This document shows positions 12,186-24,228 of a stretch of 64,000 nt of DNA, one piece after another. This DNA comes from Penicillium oxalicum. Taxonomy: Eukaryota; Ascomycota; Eurotiomycetes; Eurotiales; Aspergillaceae. Within the stretch, counting starts at the first letter, position 1. The number at the start of each line of letters is the position of its first letter. The notes under the pieces were generated by a model. It saw only the letters and a program-made list of their open reading frames with translations. It had not been told where the DNA came from and did no database searches. The DNA lies in the NCBI RefSeq assembly GCF_001723175.1, contig NC_064656.1:868001-932000 (forward strand), written 5' to 3'. The translations under genes and the position numbers were made by a program.

Positions 12186-14646
12186 ATGCGGCTGAGAGAC
12201 ATCGGTGTTTTGACGGCGTCGCTGGTTGCCTGTGTTGGTGCCGCGTCAACCTTCTCGCCTGCACGTCCCCCAGCGTTGCCGCTGGCGGTCAAGTCCCCTT
12301 ATTTGAGTACCTGGCAGGATGCCGGCAGGGATGGGGGCAATGGGGGATATTTGGCCGGGCAGTGGCCTGTCTTTTGGAAGTACGTAAGAAGCTCGACGAT
12401 GACGATGTTCACATTTTTGGACGGGATATATCACTAACGAGTGTGCTTATAGTAACCAAGTGACGGGTTGGTGTGGTTTGATTCGCGTAGATGGTACCAC
12501 CTATACTTGGATGGGTCTCCCCAACACCCAGCTGGTGGATCAAACGGCCTTCGAATACACTTCCACCAAGAGTATCTTCACAATGAACGTGGGCGGAAAA
12601 GTCGAAATGAACATCACTTTCATGTCTCCACTCACACCAGACGATTTTAAGCGCCAATCTCTCGTCTTCACCTACTTGAACGTCGATGTCTCCTCTTTGG
12701 ATGGCAATGAGCATGATGTGCAGCTTTACGCGGATATTTCTGCCGGTTTGTCTTCAGTGACCCCCGTGCTATGCCTTCCCAGCATACTAATTTTGGATAG
12801 AATGGGTCACTGGTGACCATTCTGCTGTCGCACAGTGGGATTATGGAACGTCAGAGGGCGTCGCATATCACAAGGTGTTCCGACAGACTCAATTGGCCTT
12901 CTCCGAAACAAACCAACAAGCCGACTGGGGTAACTGGTACTGGGCAACCGACGCCACGAAGGGAATGACCCACCAGTCTGGCCAAGACTCGGTGGTACGA
13001 GGGCAATTCACAAACAATGGAGCTCTCACTAACGGCGTGGACACCAACTACCGCGCGATCAACAAGGACTGGCCAGTGTTTGGATTCGCATCCAACCTAG
13101 GTAAGGTCACGTCAACGCCCGTCAGCACTCTTTTCTCTCTTGGTCTCACTCAGGACGAGGCCATTCAATTCGAGGGCGCGTCTGGTTATGCTCCTGTCCC
13201 TTCTCTATGGAAAAGCTACTTCAACACCGACGTGGCGGCCCTTACATTCTTTCACAAGGACTTTGCAGAGTCAGCGGGTCTGTCGGGCTCCTTCGATAGC
13301 AAGGTTGCCAAAGACTCCATTGCGGCTGCCGGCCAGAACTATCTCACTCTGACCTCGCTGTCGGCCCGACAAGCCTTCGGTGCCACCCAACTGTGCGGTA
13401 CGCCTGATCGGACCTATGTCTTCCTGAAAGAGATTTCCTCGGATGGTAACATGAATACCGTCGATGTGATCTTCCCCGCGTATCCAATCTTCTTGTATGC
13501 CAACCCGCAATATCTGAAGCTGGTTTTGGATCCCTTGTTCATCAATCAAGAGAGCGGGTATTACCCTCAGAGCTATGCCATGCACGACCTGGGCTCCAGC
13601 TACCCTAACGCCACTGGGCACAACGACGGGAAAGATGAGGCGATGCCCCTGGAGGAATGTGGAAACATGATCATCATGACCTTGGCTTACGCCCAAAAGG
13701 CTGGGGACACGGACTATCTTCACGCTCACTACAACATCCTCAAGAAGTGGGTCAGCTACCTGGTGGACGAGGCCTTGTACCCAGCAAATCAGATCTCTAC
13801 CGACGACTTTGCGGGATCTCTAGCGTGAGTGCATCGGAAAACCTTCCAAGTGAGGACTGGTGAAGTGACGCTGACTTTTCAAATAAGTAATCAAACCAAC
13901 CTGGCCCTGAAGGGAATGATTGGCATTCAGGCCATGTCCGTGATTGCTGAAGAGACGGGTCATGCTGACGATGCCAAGAGCTATTCCAATATCGCTCACG
14001 ACTACATCGCTCAGTGGCAGACTCTGGCCATTAACTCAAAGGCCAATCCCCCTCACACCACCCTATCGTATGGGGATGAGAACAGCCACGGTACGGTTCC
14101 CCCCCCCCCCCCCCCTCTCTCTTCCCCTTGTATACCGGCTTCGGAATTAATTGCAATGCTCATGGTATCCGTAGGTCTCCTTTACAATCTGTTTGCCGAT
14201 GCTCAGCTTGGGCTGCACTTGGTGCCTCAAAGTGTTTACCAGATGCAGAGCGACTTTTACCCTACCGTTACTAACAACTATGGTGTGCCGTTGGACACTC
14301 GCCACACATACACCAAGGGTGAGTTTCGCTCAATATAATCCAGATTCTTGCAGGTAACACAGGCTGACATGTTTCTAGGTGACTGGGAGTGTTTTGTTGC
14401 CGCCATTGCCAGTACCTCTACGCGGGATATGTTTATCAACGACCTCGCCAAATGGATCAATGAGACTCCGACGAACCGCGCCTTGACCGATCTCTACGAC
14501 ACCGTCTCGGGAGAGTGAGTACATTCGAAACCGTTCATCCTGGCCACCACTTGAGCCGTTTGCTGACCAACCTTAGTTATCCTGGAATCACTTTTGTTGC
14601 ACGACCAGTGATGGGTGGCTCCTTTGCGCCGCTTCTCGTTGCGTAA
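12186..14646 (+). CDS. gtaA: Secreted glutaminase A
   Basis: Seven exons: 12186-12379, 12453-12745, 12801-13824, 13888-14090, 14175-14318, 14379-14514 and 14577-14646. All introns are GT-AG and frame-consistent, giving about 687 residues, the usual GtaA length. A signal peptide covers roughly residues 1-20 (hydrophobic LTASLVACVGAAS). The body matches the fungal glutaminase A family (DUF5127/DUF4965/DUF1793 type): SPYLSTWQ near the start, FWNNQVTGW across the first junction, QSYAMHDLGSSYPNATGH, MPLEECGNMI and TRHTYTKGDWE. Family members hydrolyse extracellular L-glutamine to glutamate and ammonia. Several N-x-S/T sites suggest glycosylation. The ATG at 12186 directly precedes the signal peptide. 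Intron 4 contains a 17-C run. The neighbour is a peptidase gene on the same strand. Confidence 0.93.
14099..14115. repeat. Poly-C run of 17 inside intron 4 of the glutaminase gene
   Basis: Seventeen C lie just after the GTACGG donor in the intron 14091-14174. The run sits far from the acceptor, so it is not the normal polypyrimidine tract. Confidence 0.85.
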
Positions 14647-15574
14647 AAAGGGAGGATTCTTCTGTTCGCTGCCTGTCAATTCTTCTTTCCTACCATTTCC
14701 TCGCACATGATCGTGGTGTGCCGATCGCCGCTCGCTCACTGTGATATCCTCATTCTTTGCCTTGCGATTGCGTCGCTGTATGTCTTGATACCCATTGATT
14801 AGCTCGCTGTGCTTTTCCAAATGGTAGGGCTTGATAATGCGCTCTTTGTTTCAATCGCGTCGAGATGTCAGGCACGCTATGTGCAAAGCGGAGCTGGGAG
14901 ACAGGATGCGCTCTCGTACTGCTTCTGAAGATGGATTAGGGTCGACCATTAAATAAAGTCCAATATTCTTATTCTTATTATGATCATCATAAATTTTCTC
15001 CAAAAGCGCGTCAATCGCAGCCTAGCTTGACAATCCTTTATCCCACCTAATGCCATATTCTTGGTGCCTTTGAATTGAACCACAAGATAGCCTATCGTAC
15101 GGACGATAACACCGAGAATACATCCCAAATTTTCTCAAAATTCAAACCTATCTTGAAATGTAGTCGTCCATATCTTGTATGCGTTGTTGATTAAATTCAA
15201 AGTGACAGTCTCCAACGACTCCGTGAGGCGGCAGGCCGAGTACCTCTAGAACAGGTCCGTTCCCGACCTCTTGTCTTCCATCTATTCCGATGCCACGACA
15301 TGACTCCAAATTTGATCACTTCCTTTGCCGATCGTCTCGGCAACTCTCCAACCAACTTGGTCTGATGGCGTTGGGGTAACACCACAGTTGCAGCCACAGC
15401 CGCGGGGGGCCGACGGAGCGGCGCGTGTCGTGAGGGGGGAAAAAGATAAGAAGCGGAGACGTGAAAACGAATGAAGATGCAGACGTCACCTGCTTGACGA
15501 CGATAATTGGAATCGAGATGCAGGACGACCTTTTTTTTTCTTCTTCCTTTTCTTCCCCCACGTCTACCATCACC
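14647..15574. other. Intergenic region between glutaminase and M20 peptidase
   Basis: AT-rich 3' flank (14950-15180), then a promoter/leader with a T run before the next ATG. No gene is seen. Confidence 0.55.
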
Positions 15575-17492
15575 ATGAAAGGCTCAACGCTTCTAGGATG
15601 GGCATCAGTGCCCACGGCTCTTGCTCTGGGCATTCCCCCGCAAGTGGTGCTCTCTGGCAAGATCACCAAAGGACTCAAGACGTTGAATCCGTTTGCTGCC
15701 AAAAGTGAGGTCTGTCCGCAAGCACCCAAGATTACATTGCCTGAGGATGGGTTCCATTCTTCCTTGGATTTTCTCAAGGATAAGGAGTTCCGTGCGCGTC
15801 AGGCAACACGACTGTCTCGGGCAGTGCAGGTCCCGACGACCGTGGGCGATTTTGCGACAGATCCATATGATGAGTCCTTTGAGCCAATTGTCAAGTTTCA
15901 GTCGCTTCTCAAGGAGATGTTTCCTCTAATGTGAGTGCTCTGTCTTATTACCATCCAGACATGCAGTTGTAGTCCTTCCTGGCCGTGCACTGACCAGATC
16001 CTCGCCTACTGTATCTATCCAGTCACGCCAAAGCAAAAGTAGAACACGTCAATCGCTTGGGCCTAGTCTTCACTCTACAGGGAAGTGATACCGCCCGTAA
16101 ACCGATCTTGTTCATGGCACATCAGGACGTCGTGCCAATCGATGACCCCTCCGACTGGACGCATCCCCCCTTCTCCGGTCTCTTTGACGGCGAGTGGATC
16201 TGGGGCCGCGGCTCGAGCGACTGTAAAAACACCCTGATCGGCGTACTTTCGGGTGTGGAAGATCTTCTCTCGCAGAAATGGCGTCCTCAGCGCACGATTG
16301 TTCTCGCCTTTGGATTCGACGAAGAGTCGCACGGCTTCCTTGGAGCGGGCTCCATCTCCGCCGTCCTCGAGGAGAGATACGGCAAGGATAGCTTCGAGTT
16401 TGTCCTCGATGAGGGTGGCACAGGCTTGCAGAGCCTCGGAAACGATAGCAATGTTCTCTATGCCCTGCCCGCTGTCGGCGAAAAGGGGAGCCTTGACCTG
16501 GTGCTGGAGCTTGCCGTCCCGGGAGGTCACAGTAGTGTGCCGCCTGCGCATACGGGCATTGGGATCATGTCTGAGATCATCTACGAGCTGGAACGCAAAG
16601 AACTGTTCTCCCCACGTCTTGATCCCTCGCACCCGTCCTTTGGGACGCTTGAATGTCAAACCCGGTATTCGCCGGACTCTGTTGAGCCTTGGCTCGCCGA
16701 CAAACTGGCGGAAGGCGACCCTGAAGCGCTCGCCGAGGCCATCGCCAACTCCCGTGGTCGCGCGGTCCGGTATACTCTCCAAACCTCCCAAGCGGCCGAT
16801 CTCTTCAACGGTGGCGTCAAGACGAATGCTCTACCAGAGAAAACTTCCGCAGTGGTCAATTATCGCGTTGCATTGCACATGACCCCCGACCAACTGCGCG
16901 ATCGTGCCGTCCGGATCATCAAACCCATCGCCGATGCCCACAACGTCACTCTTCATGTCGATTTCCCTGGAATGGCCACTACCAGAGACGAATTTGGCGG
17001 AACGGGCGATCGTTCTCTGACCCTTTCACCCCTCATGGAGCCTCTTAGTCCTGCTCCCATCTCTCCCACCGACCCCTTGACCTCCAAGACCTGGGCGCGA
17101 TTCTCGGGCGTGGCACGGAGTGTCTTTGAGTCCCACCCGAACCCCTTGATTTCCAAGGACAGTGCGGAATCCAAGTCGACCCCGACGGTTGTGGTCACTG
17201 GAGACATCATGACTGGAAACACCGACACGCGGTTCTACTGGTCTTTGACGAAGAACATCTACCGATGGAGTCCATCCCGCCAGGGTGGCTGGTATAATAT
17301 CCACACGGTGGATGAACGGGTCCACCTTGATGTTCATCTGGAGGGAATCATGGTCTATTACGGTATGTTTATATATGTCATGGGTGGCTGTTTGCCGTGT
17401 TGCTTCCCAATTGACCATTCCTGGCTGAGCTGACTGATACTTTGTTCAATTGTCTAGATCTCATCCGTGCTTTTGACCATTGGACTGATTGA
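15575..17492 (+). CDS. M20 metallopeptidase, carboxypeptidase S-like
   Basis: Three exons (15575-15930, 16023-17362 and 17458-17492) encode about 576 residues. A hydrophobic N-terminal segment (SVPTALALG, residues about 10-20) suggests a signal anchor for vacuolar or secretory delivery. M20 signatures are clear: MAHQDVVPIDD (His152, Asp154), WGRGSSDCKN (Asp185) and GFDEESHG (catalytic Glu219, metal-binding Glu220). GGHSSVPP marks the dimerisation-domain side. A metal-binding His near the C-terminus (NIHTVDERV) is present. Length and motifs fit yeast-type Gly-Xaa carboxypeptidase S, which releases C-terminal residues from small peptides and feeds nitrogen metabolism. The ATG at 15575 was chosen over upstream in-frame sequence because the hydrophobic start follows it directly. 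The last exon codes only for the final residues (DLIRAFDHWTD). Confidence 0.9.
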
Positions 17493-19573
17493 GTCTGGGT
17501 GACCTGATACAGCATATATTGCGAGAGGGTGGTATCACACCATGGGCATTCAGTGTAGGCTGACTTGCCTTTGATCAGGCCAGCTGAAATTTCGACCGGC
17601 ACTGAGGGCAACTTAGCATGAAAAAGACTGGTAGAACAAGGATGCCCCTCGACCATGTAGCTCTTGTTGAGCTTTCCCAATTTCCAGAGTTGAACTTTTC
17701 TCAAGCTCAAATATGATGACCTTGCAAATTTAATCCAGTGCATACTGTAGGACTCATTGAACCAGAAATGAACTGATCAAAGGTGAGATGGATCATGCGG
17801 GGAACAGCATTCGCAGACTTTCCGAATGGGGAGAAATGCAAACATCAAAACTGGTCGCCCCCCCTTGACCGCCCCCGATCATGGACCAGCGATAATGTGC
17901 CCAGCCATTGAAGGTCTCACACACCCACAATGTACTACTATTGCAGGCCAATTGATCACAGTAGTCAGTTCCCGGTAGTGGTACACATACCTGATAGGTA
18001 TATCGCTACACAAATTGGCAGTGACCACACACATGACCATATAGTACCGTAGTTGACGCTCATCCACACGTACCTCGGCATTGCTTTGTTTTCCCGTCCA
18101 TCCTCCTCTGCCGCTTTGGCTGATCAACCCCTGGCTCAAGTCCCATGTATAGAATGTATGTAGTATGCACAAGGTTTTTCCAAAGCTCTGAATAGTCATG
18201 TACACCTCTGATTCTTCCTCAGCCATTCATTCCCAGAGTCAGTGGCGAGTGTCGACTGATCTCGGAGCCTCTCCCGTAGGCAAGGGGATCTAAAGTCGGG
18301 GGAGTTTTGGGGGTCTGACCGGATGTGGTTTCAGATGAGAGGTGGATATCCGGGGGGAGAGGGATCCAAAACGGCTCAAATGGATTGGTGTGTTAGTCCC
18401 TCAAAAAGCAGAAGGAAAGGGGGATTGACGAAAGGGAGGAGGACGAACCATAATCGGATCACTTTGTGAAGTGAAGCAGGATGATCATTCCACGAAGTCA
18501 ATCATGACATGGTATAGGTAGAGGGGGTATCTGATTCTAATTATTCATCTTCCCCCCCCCCCCCCTTTTTTTTTCCATAAGGGTCTTGCTCATTCCCTCC
18601 AGTTCGATTTCAGACTTGATGATTATCCTCGACTATCACCTAAAAGGAGCGCAAAAGTAGAGCTAAGAAGGGGGGGGAGGGCAAACTAAAGCTAATTAGT
18701 TTTCCGAGCGATTCTCATCTCCAACTAGTGCTAGAATTACCAGGAAATATTCCAAATCAGAGAACCGACCCAGGAACAGGAAAACATGAGCATCAGCGTT
18801 TCAGACACGATCCGAATGGGGGGAATCTGACATGCACGTTTGGTTGGTGTCGGTAGAGGATCCACCTTTTTTGGGGGCGCACTGAGGCTCCGTACTAATC
18901 ACAATTCATTACTATTATTATGATTGCTGATTCCTATCGGTCTGATGGTCGGTTGACTCGGTATTGTTAGTATGATTCTCACCAGGATCATCATCATCAG
19001 GGCCCATTAAATGAGTGGTGGATCTCTGACACAATTTCCCTCAATTAGGTATTTCCCTCATCCTAATAGTTTCCTCATTCGAGTTTGTCGTAGTAACCGA
19101 GCGGCCGGACAAACGAGTTTCTGGAAAATGGTGCATGAGCCTAACCAACCGCGCCCCCCGTCAGCACGACCGCAGAAAGGGTCGCAACGGATGTTCTTAC
19201 AGGTGAGACATTTCATGATTGCGGACCCTCTTTTGGATCTTTCTCTTTCTTTTGATTGACCCTTTGATCGGTGGAGACCGGGTTATCTTCCCACCCCATA
19301 ATTCCATAATTTGTTCTCGGAAAGAACGAGTGACGTTGGGCAAAACAGGGCGAACTCATCTGACAATCTGACAGGGGGTTCTCTCTCCATGTGGAGCATA
19401 ACTGAGTGACCCAGTCACCTTGGATCGTTCTTTTTAAAAGGACGGACCCTGTCTTACAGGCAGAGAGAGAGAGAGAGAGAAGAAAAATTTGATATCTATC
19501 AGCCCGGTGCTTGATTTCACGATAATATCCGCCTCCTCGAAACAAAAAAAACCAAACACAACAAAGATCAAAC
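17493..19573. other. 2.1-kb intergenic region
   Basis: No supported exon. It contains a 14-C run followed by 9 T near 18552 and, close to its right end, the TTTTTAAAA element and GA repeat of the WSC gene promoter. Confidence 0.5.
19462..19481. repeat. (GA)n microsatellite in WSC gene leader
   Basis: About ten GA dinucleotides, roughly 95 bases before the WSC gene ATG. A TTTTTAAAA element lies just upstream. The repeat is probably in the promoter or 5' leader. Confidence 0.7.
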
Positions 19574-20255
19574 ATGTATACATCGCAAGTTCTCGCCACA
19601 CTGGCGCTGGCAATGCCTGCCCTCGTGAGTGCATCGACACTCTATCCCACCATGGGCTGCTATTCCGATGTTCCCGACCTCAAGAACATGACCACCAACG
19701 TCTACAACTCCTACGGTTTCTGTACGGATCACTGCCGACAGGGCAACTATAAGTTTGCCGTCGTCAGCCAAGGCGACCACTGCGCTTGCAGCAATGCTGT
19801 CCCGCCCCCCTCCTTCAAGATTGACGACGAGAAATGCAAGATCGTCTGCCCTGGTTTCCCAGAGGATTTCTGTAAGACCAAAACCGGCCCTCTCCCATAT
19901 TGCTCCAGGTGCTTTTTTTCCCCCCTCCCGAGTATCCGTGGCTGACCGAGTTCTGTTCCTCTGTTCAACAGGTGGTAGCAACGTCAGCTTCAACGTCCTG
20001 AGCGTGAAGGACTCCTCCGACTTTGTCAGCTCCGTGACATCCGCCCAGGCAGCTGCAACTGCTTCTGGTGGTATCGTCGTGGCCGCGTCCACCTCGACTC
20101 CTCTGACTGCTTCGATGGCCACCACCACCGATGCAACCTGGAGCTCTGCCAGCTCCACCGCCTCGGCCACGCCAACCTTCAACGCGGCCAGCTCCATGCG
20201 TGAGGGATCTTCCCTGGCTGGTGTCCTTCTGGCCGGTCTGACTTTCCTGCTGTAA
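19574..20255 (+). CDS. Small WSC-domain protein, probably GPI-anchored
   Basis: Two exons (19574-19871 and 19972-20255) give about 193 residues. The signal peptide is residues 1-20 (ends ALVSA). A WSC domain spans residues about 27-112 with eight cysteines at 29, 50, 54, 70, 72, 88, 92 and 100. The last cysteine codon is split by the intron (t|gt), producing the typical CGGSN end of the domain. A Ser/Thr/Ala-rich stalk (about 113-170) leads to a hydrophobic C-terminus (LAGVLLAGLTFLL), typical of a GPI-attachment signal. WSC domains bind cell-wall glycans and occur in wall sensors, but no cytoplasmic tail is present here. A wall-bound role is inferred. A weaker alternative donor at 19909 would keep the frame open but spoil the CGG motif. 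Confidence 0.88.
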
Positions 20256-21136
20256 GGAACATCGTGTCTTCATTCGTTCAAGCGCTAGGAGATGGGAAAG
20301 GGGGGGCAGTGGAAGGCTTGCATGCCGGGCATGGATCATCAATGGAGATTACGTCTCGAGACCGTCTTTGCACATATGAATTCGATCGGGAATCGGGCGG
20401 GAAATGAAAAGTGGCTGGAAAAAAAGGAATCCGACATCTCTTTTTCTCAAGGGACCCTGTCTGTGACTGGGTCGCCTGAGAGAGATGAAGAACAAGGCTT
20501 ATGCGTTGTGCAGGTGGTAGAAGGCGTGATATAGCCAAAAGCTCGAGTTGGGCCACACCTACCGAATAGTCAGGCAGAGATCTCTGCATGAATGTGAAGA
20601 ATCTCCAGAGGGCTTTGAGGTCCTCCCGCTCTTTCGAAAATGAGTGTTGATCATCACGGCGAAGACTGTTCATCTCCGTTTCAAATGAACTAGATAGACC
20701 TTTTCAACAAATCCAAATGAGTGGAAGCCTCAGGTCGAAGTATTAGCCGGATGCGGTAGGTGAAAGACTCACGACATCGTATGGTGACTGTAAACAAGGA
20801 TCAAACCTGCTCTCGAAGAAGACTCAAATGTGCTAAATGCTTCGCAAGACCAAATCCAGTTCAAACATCATGAATTACGCTCTTGTCGGTCACTAGGTCA
20901 ACAACGCCCACGTCCAGATATGTACATTCGTGAGGCCCGAGATTATGTACAGGGCAAACCCAAAAAGACTTGAAGGGGAAAAAAATGAATAAATGAACAA
21001 CAACGGCTAGGGGGTATATCAATAACAAAAAGAAAAAAGCAAAGAAAGGCCCTGTGCCAGACACCCCAAAACGAAAGAAGGACGATGTAAGCAAGAGACC
21101 AGCACTCCCCACGATCCACACCACATTGATTCCATC
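20256..21136. other. Convergent intergenic region
   Basis: Lies between the 3' ends of the WSC gene and the telobox gene. Presumed 3' untranslated sequences. No exon or repeat of note. Confidence 0.55.
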
Positions 21137-24100
21137 TCAGCCCGTAACATGATCAAAATTCAGAGGCAATGGAAGGCCGCATCTATTCACAGCTTTAGTA
21201 TCAAGAACACCGTATCTCATCAATCATTATCTGAAGACGTACCTGATGTAGTATTTTTTGAGAGTGCGCGCACGATCTTTCATGTTGACTTGAGTGCGGT
21301 TTCCAAGCTTCGAGCCACCCTCACTGGCAGGACATATCTGATCTTGGCGTTGAATCACCGCCCACTGAGTGCCGTATCGCGCCACAAGCATGAGCAATCT
21401 TTCATCTTCTTCGTCCGACCATCTTCGTCGTCCCTTGTAGGCAGGATATGTGCTGAGAGAGGGTAGATCCGTCGTACTGGGCAAAGAATTCTCGGCGAGC
21501 CAGCGCGACTCCTTTCGAGGTGGTTGAGTCGAAGAGGCCTCCTGGTTTGCAGACCGCGCTTGCTGTGATCGAGGTGATGACTGACTAGCAGTGGTAGCCT
21601 CGAGCAGCTCAACTGACCCGCGTTGGGTCTCGACATCTAATCGCTGCCGCTTCTCGCCATGGTGCGTCCGTGTCGATATTTGGGCTCTCCGTGCAGACAC
21701 GTCGTGGGTGCGGGTGTCACGATCAAAATCGTCGTCATCACTGGAATCATCATCCGAGTCTCCGCGTCCTCGCTTTCGCGAATGTGATTGGCTGGCAGGC
21801 GGGTTTTGTGTGCTTGGTCGCTTCGAAGGCTCCCGATGTCTTTGGTTAAGATGGGAATCTTCTTCGGAATCGCCGGGGGAGAAGAAAATCTTGGATGCGG
21901 TGGGCTGGGGGTCGAGCAGTGAACGATGCGGCCATGCTTGCTTGCCTCGAGCCACAGAGGGAGAAGCAAAGAACGGACTTGGACGGTGGCTGACTCGGTT
22001 GATCCGTTCAGAGCCGCGGGGACTCGCGGACATATCTTCTTGATTGGGCTGACTGATTTCAAAGTCATAGTAACTTCTGTGTAAGGTATGCTCGTCTTTT
22101 GAGTGCGACGATTCGGGCCTTTGACGAGATGTCTCGGGCCTCTGTGTTGATACCGGTTGATGGGAAGCTGGTTCCGGCTCGAGTTCTGGCTCTGGTGTTC
22201 CGGCAATTTCATCCTTGTCCGCAGTGATACCTAAGCCGAGAGGTGACTCTGGACGAGCAGAATGCTCCCCCTGTGGAGTCCGGGTTGGCGGTGGCTGCGA
22301 GGGTGCTTTTTCTGCTTGCCGCCCAGACTGGATATTCTTTGCGAGGAAAGATAGCATATCCATTCCATCAGGGTTCCGCCAGATGCTAAAAAAAAACGAG
22401 TGAGCATTGGAAGGCCAGAGTTTCGTCGACGGGTACCTACCCTTTACCCGACTTGCGTCTATTGGCGCCCTTGAGTTCTGAAGTCGTTGGCTTCGGATCC
22501 GATCGGGGGGTTGCGACATGGGGAGAAAGTGCCGTACGATCGGCTTCACGAGAGCCTGTCATTTCATTAAGCGGGGTTTTGCTGCCTTTCTCTTGGGCAC
22601 GAGGCCGTTCCTGTGGAGTGGCGTTCAATGTGATAGAGGGTGAATCGTAGACTGAATCTGCAAGAATTGATCGACTTGGAGTTTCTGCCATATTTGGTCT
22701 CCTTTGACGCTTGATAGCCTTGATCAACAGATCCTGCACATCGTCGATCCTCGGATGAGACGCAACAACATCCTTGAACTCCTGTTCACGGCGCTGGGCG
22801 AAGCGTGCCACACGTAAGCAAAACCGAGCCCAGCTGAAAGACTTTTTCAGGCCGCTCAAATCGAGGTTGTCCTCTGCATCAAAAAGAGATGTTTCCAAAT
22901 CATCAATGCGCAGAAGCACGTCCTCGTGCAGATTATCTGGAAGGCAGCCGTTCTGATCCTGGAACGTTCCAGGAAGATTGAAACCACGCAGCATGCCAGG
23001 ATCCAGTGTCGAGTGGGGGGGTTGACTGGAGGAAGGAACGCGCTAGAAGATCTCTTTCAAAACGGAGCTCGCATCAAATCCCTTTTCATCCTTGCGCCGT
23101 TCGAGTTGCAGGATGAGATGCTGCGTGCGAATTTCCACTGCCAGGTCGATTGTAAAACTTCGGGCTCGACTGGATCCACCCGACATCTTTTGCTCGGTGC
23201 GTACCAGCCGACTCAGGAACGATGCTGGAAAATGCTTATCGAGATCCTCGACCAGCTGTGCCTGATCTTGTGAGCCCACCGTGGCAGACAGAGTGGATAG
23301 TAGCAGCCACGCATAGTTTGCCCTGTAAAGATACGGTGCGGCTTCCCAAGGTTCGGAAGCATCCTCGACGGCAACTGACGGTATCAATTGCGAAATGCTC
23401 GCGACGTCAATGTAGCCCCCTTTTGTGAAAATTTCCATGCTGTCGGTCAATTTCTGGGACACGCGTTTGAGTCGCTTATAATCTTCATGACCCGGCTGAT
23501 TGACACGCTTGGCAGCTTTACAGATGTTCTTTGCGTCAGACGAGTTGATGTCGAAGATCTCCAGCAAACGAGTGGATGCTTGTTGAAGATCTGGTAGTTC
23601 GTCGGCCAGATCAATAGCGTCGACTCTGACATCCACAGAGCGCGCTGAGTCTAGGTTTAACCCATGATTCGGGTCTTGAGCCAGGAAAGTAGTACCAGAG
23701 AAATCGGTATGTCCCTCATCATGGGCGGGTGTATCTGGCACCACTGAGGAACTCAATCGCGATGCTCCTGCCTGAGGAGTTTGAAAAGGGGATCGTTCGA
23801 TCACGGGGGAGAGATCTAATCAGGTCAGATGAGTCCTTGACGAGTGGCAAAATACGGAAAGGCCGTCAACTAGACACACAGCAACGATGTTCAAAAGGGA
23901 GATCCAGGCCACATCGAGACGCAGTTATTCCATAACGGGATGCATGTCAGGGTGGGGGCATGACCGGCAAGAGCCAATCAGAATGACTCGTGGGGATATC
24001 ATATCAACAATGCGGCAGTCGATCGCAACAGATCAAGCAGCTGCGCTCAACAGAAATGATGAAACAACACCACTCTCATTTTTAGCGGTACTCACTTTTG

Positions 24101-24228
24101 CTTTGAGTCTGACCATGAGGAGCTACTCGCTGGTTGTTTTGAGAAAGCAACTGCTTGGTGGTGATGATTTCATCACGTTCTCGACTCTGACTGCGCGTCA
24201 CGCGCCGGGAGGGATTCGCCATCGACAT
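21137..24228 (-). CDS. TRF/Taz1-like telobox Myb protein, interrupted by an in-frame TAG
   Basis: Exons on the minus strand are 24228-24096, 23815-22441, 22385-21243 and 21182-21137, all with GT-AG borders and matching phases. The N-terminus is basic (RRVTRSQSRE). An alpha-helical region in the second exon resembles the TRF-homology dimerisation region, from memory of the family. A long Ser/Pro/Glu-rich linker follows. The C-terminus has one Myb repeat (RRRWSDEEDERLL ... YGTQWAVI) ending in VNMKDRARTLKK, which corresponds to the telobox VDxKDKxR of telomere-binding Myb proteins, and the final exon adds GLPLPLNFDHVTG. A duplex telomere-binding role is inferred. A TAG at 23045-23043 breaks the second exon, although the same frame continues on both sides. 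No convincing intron removes it. Without the stop it would be about 900 residues. Confidence 0.72.

Noticed and set aside
16075..16791. 238-codon minus frame opposite the M20 peptidase
   Set aside because: Antisense shadow of a well-supported coding exon.
19901..19971. Alternative donor at 19909 for the WSC gene
   Set aside because: It keeps an open frame but inserts extra residues and loses the conserved CGG end of the WSC domain. The GTAAGA donor at 19872 is stronger.
22437..22994. Separate gene starting at the ATG at 22994 (minus)
   Set aside because: It is in the same frame as the preceding exon, and codons upstream of this ATG are open back to the TAG. Better seen as part of one interrupted gene.
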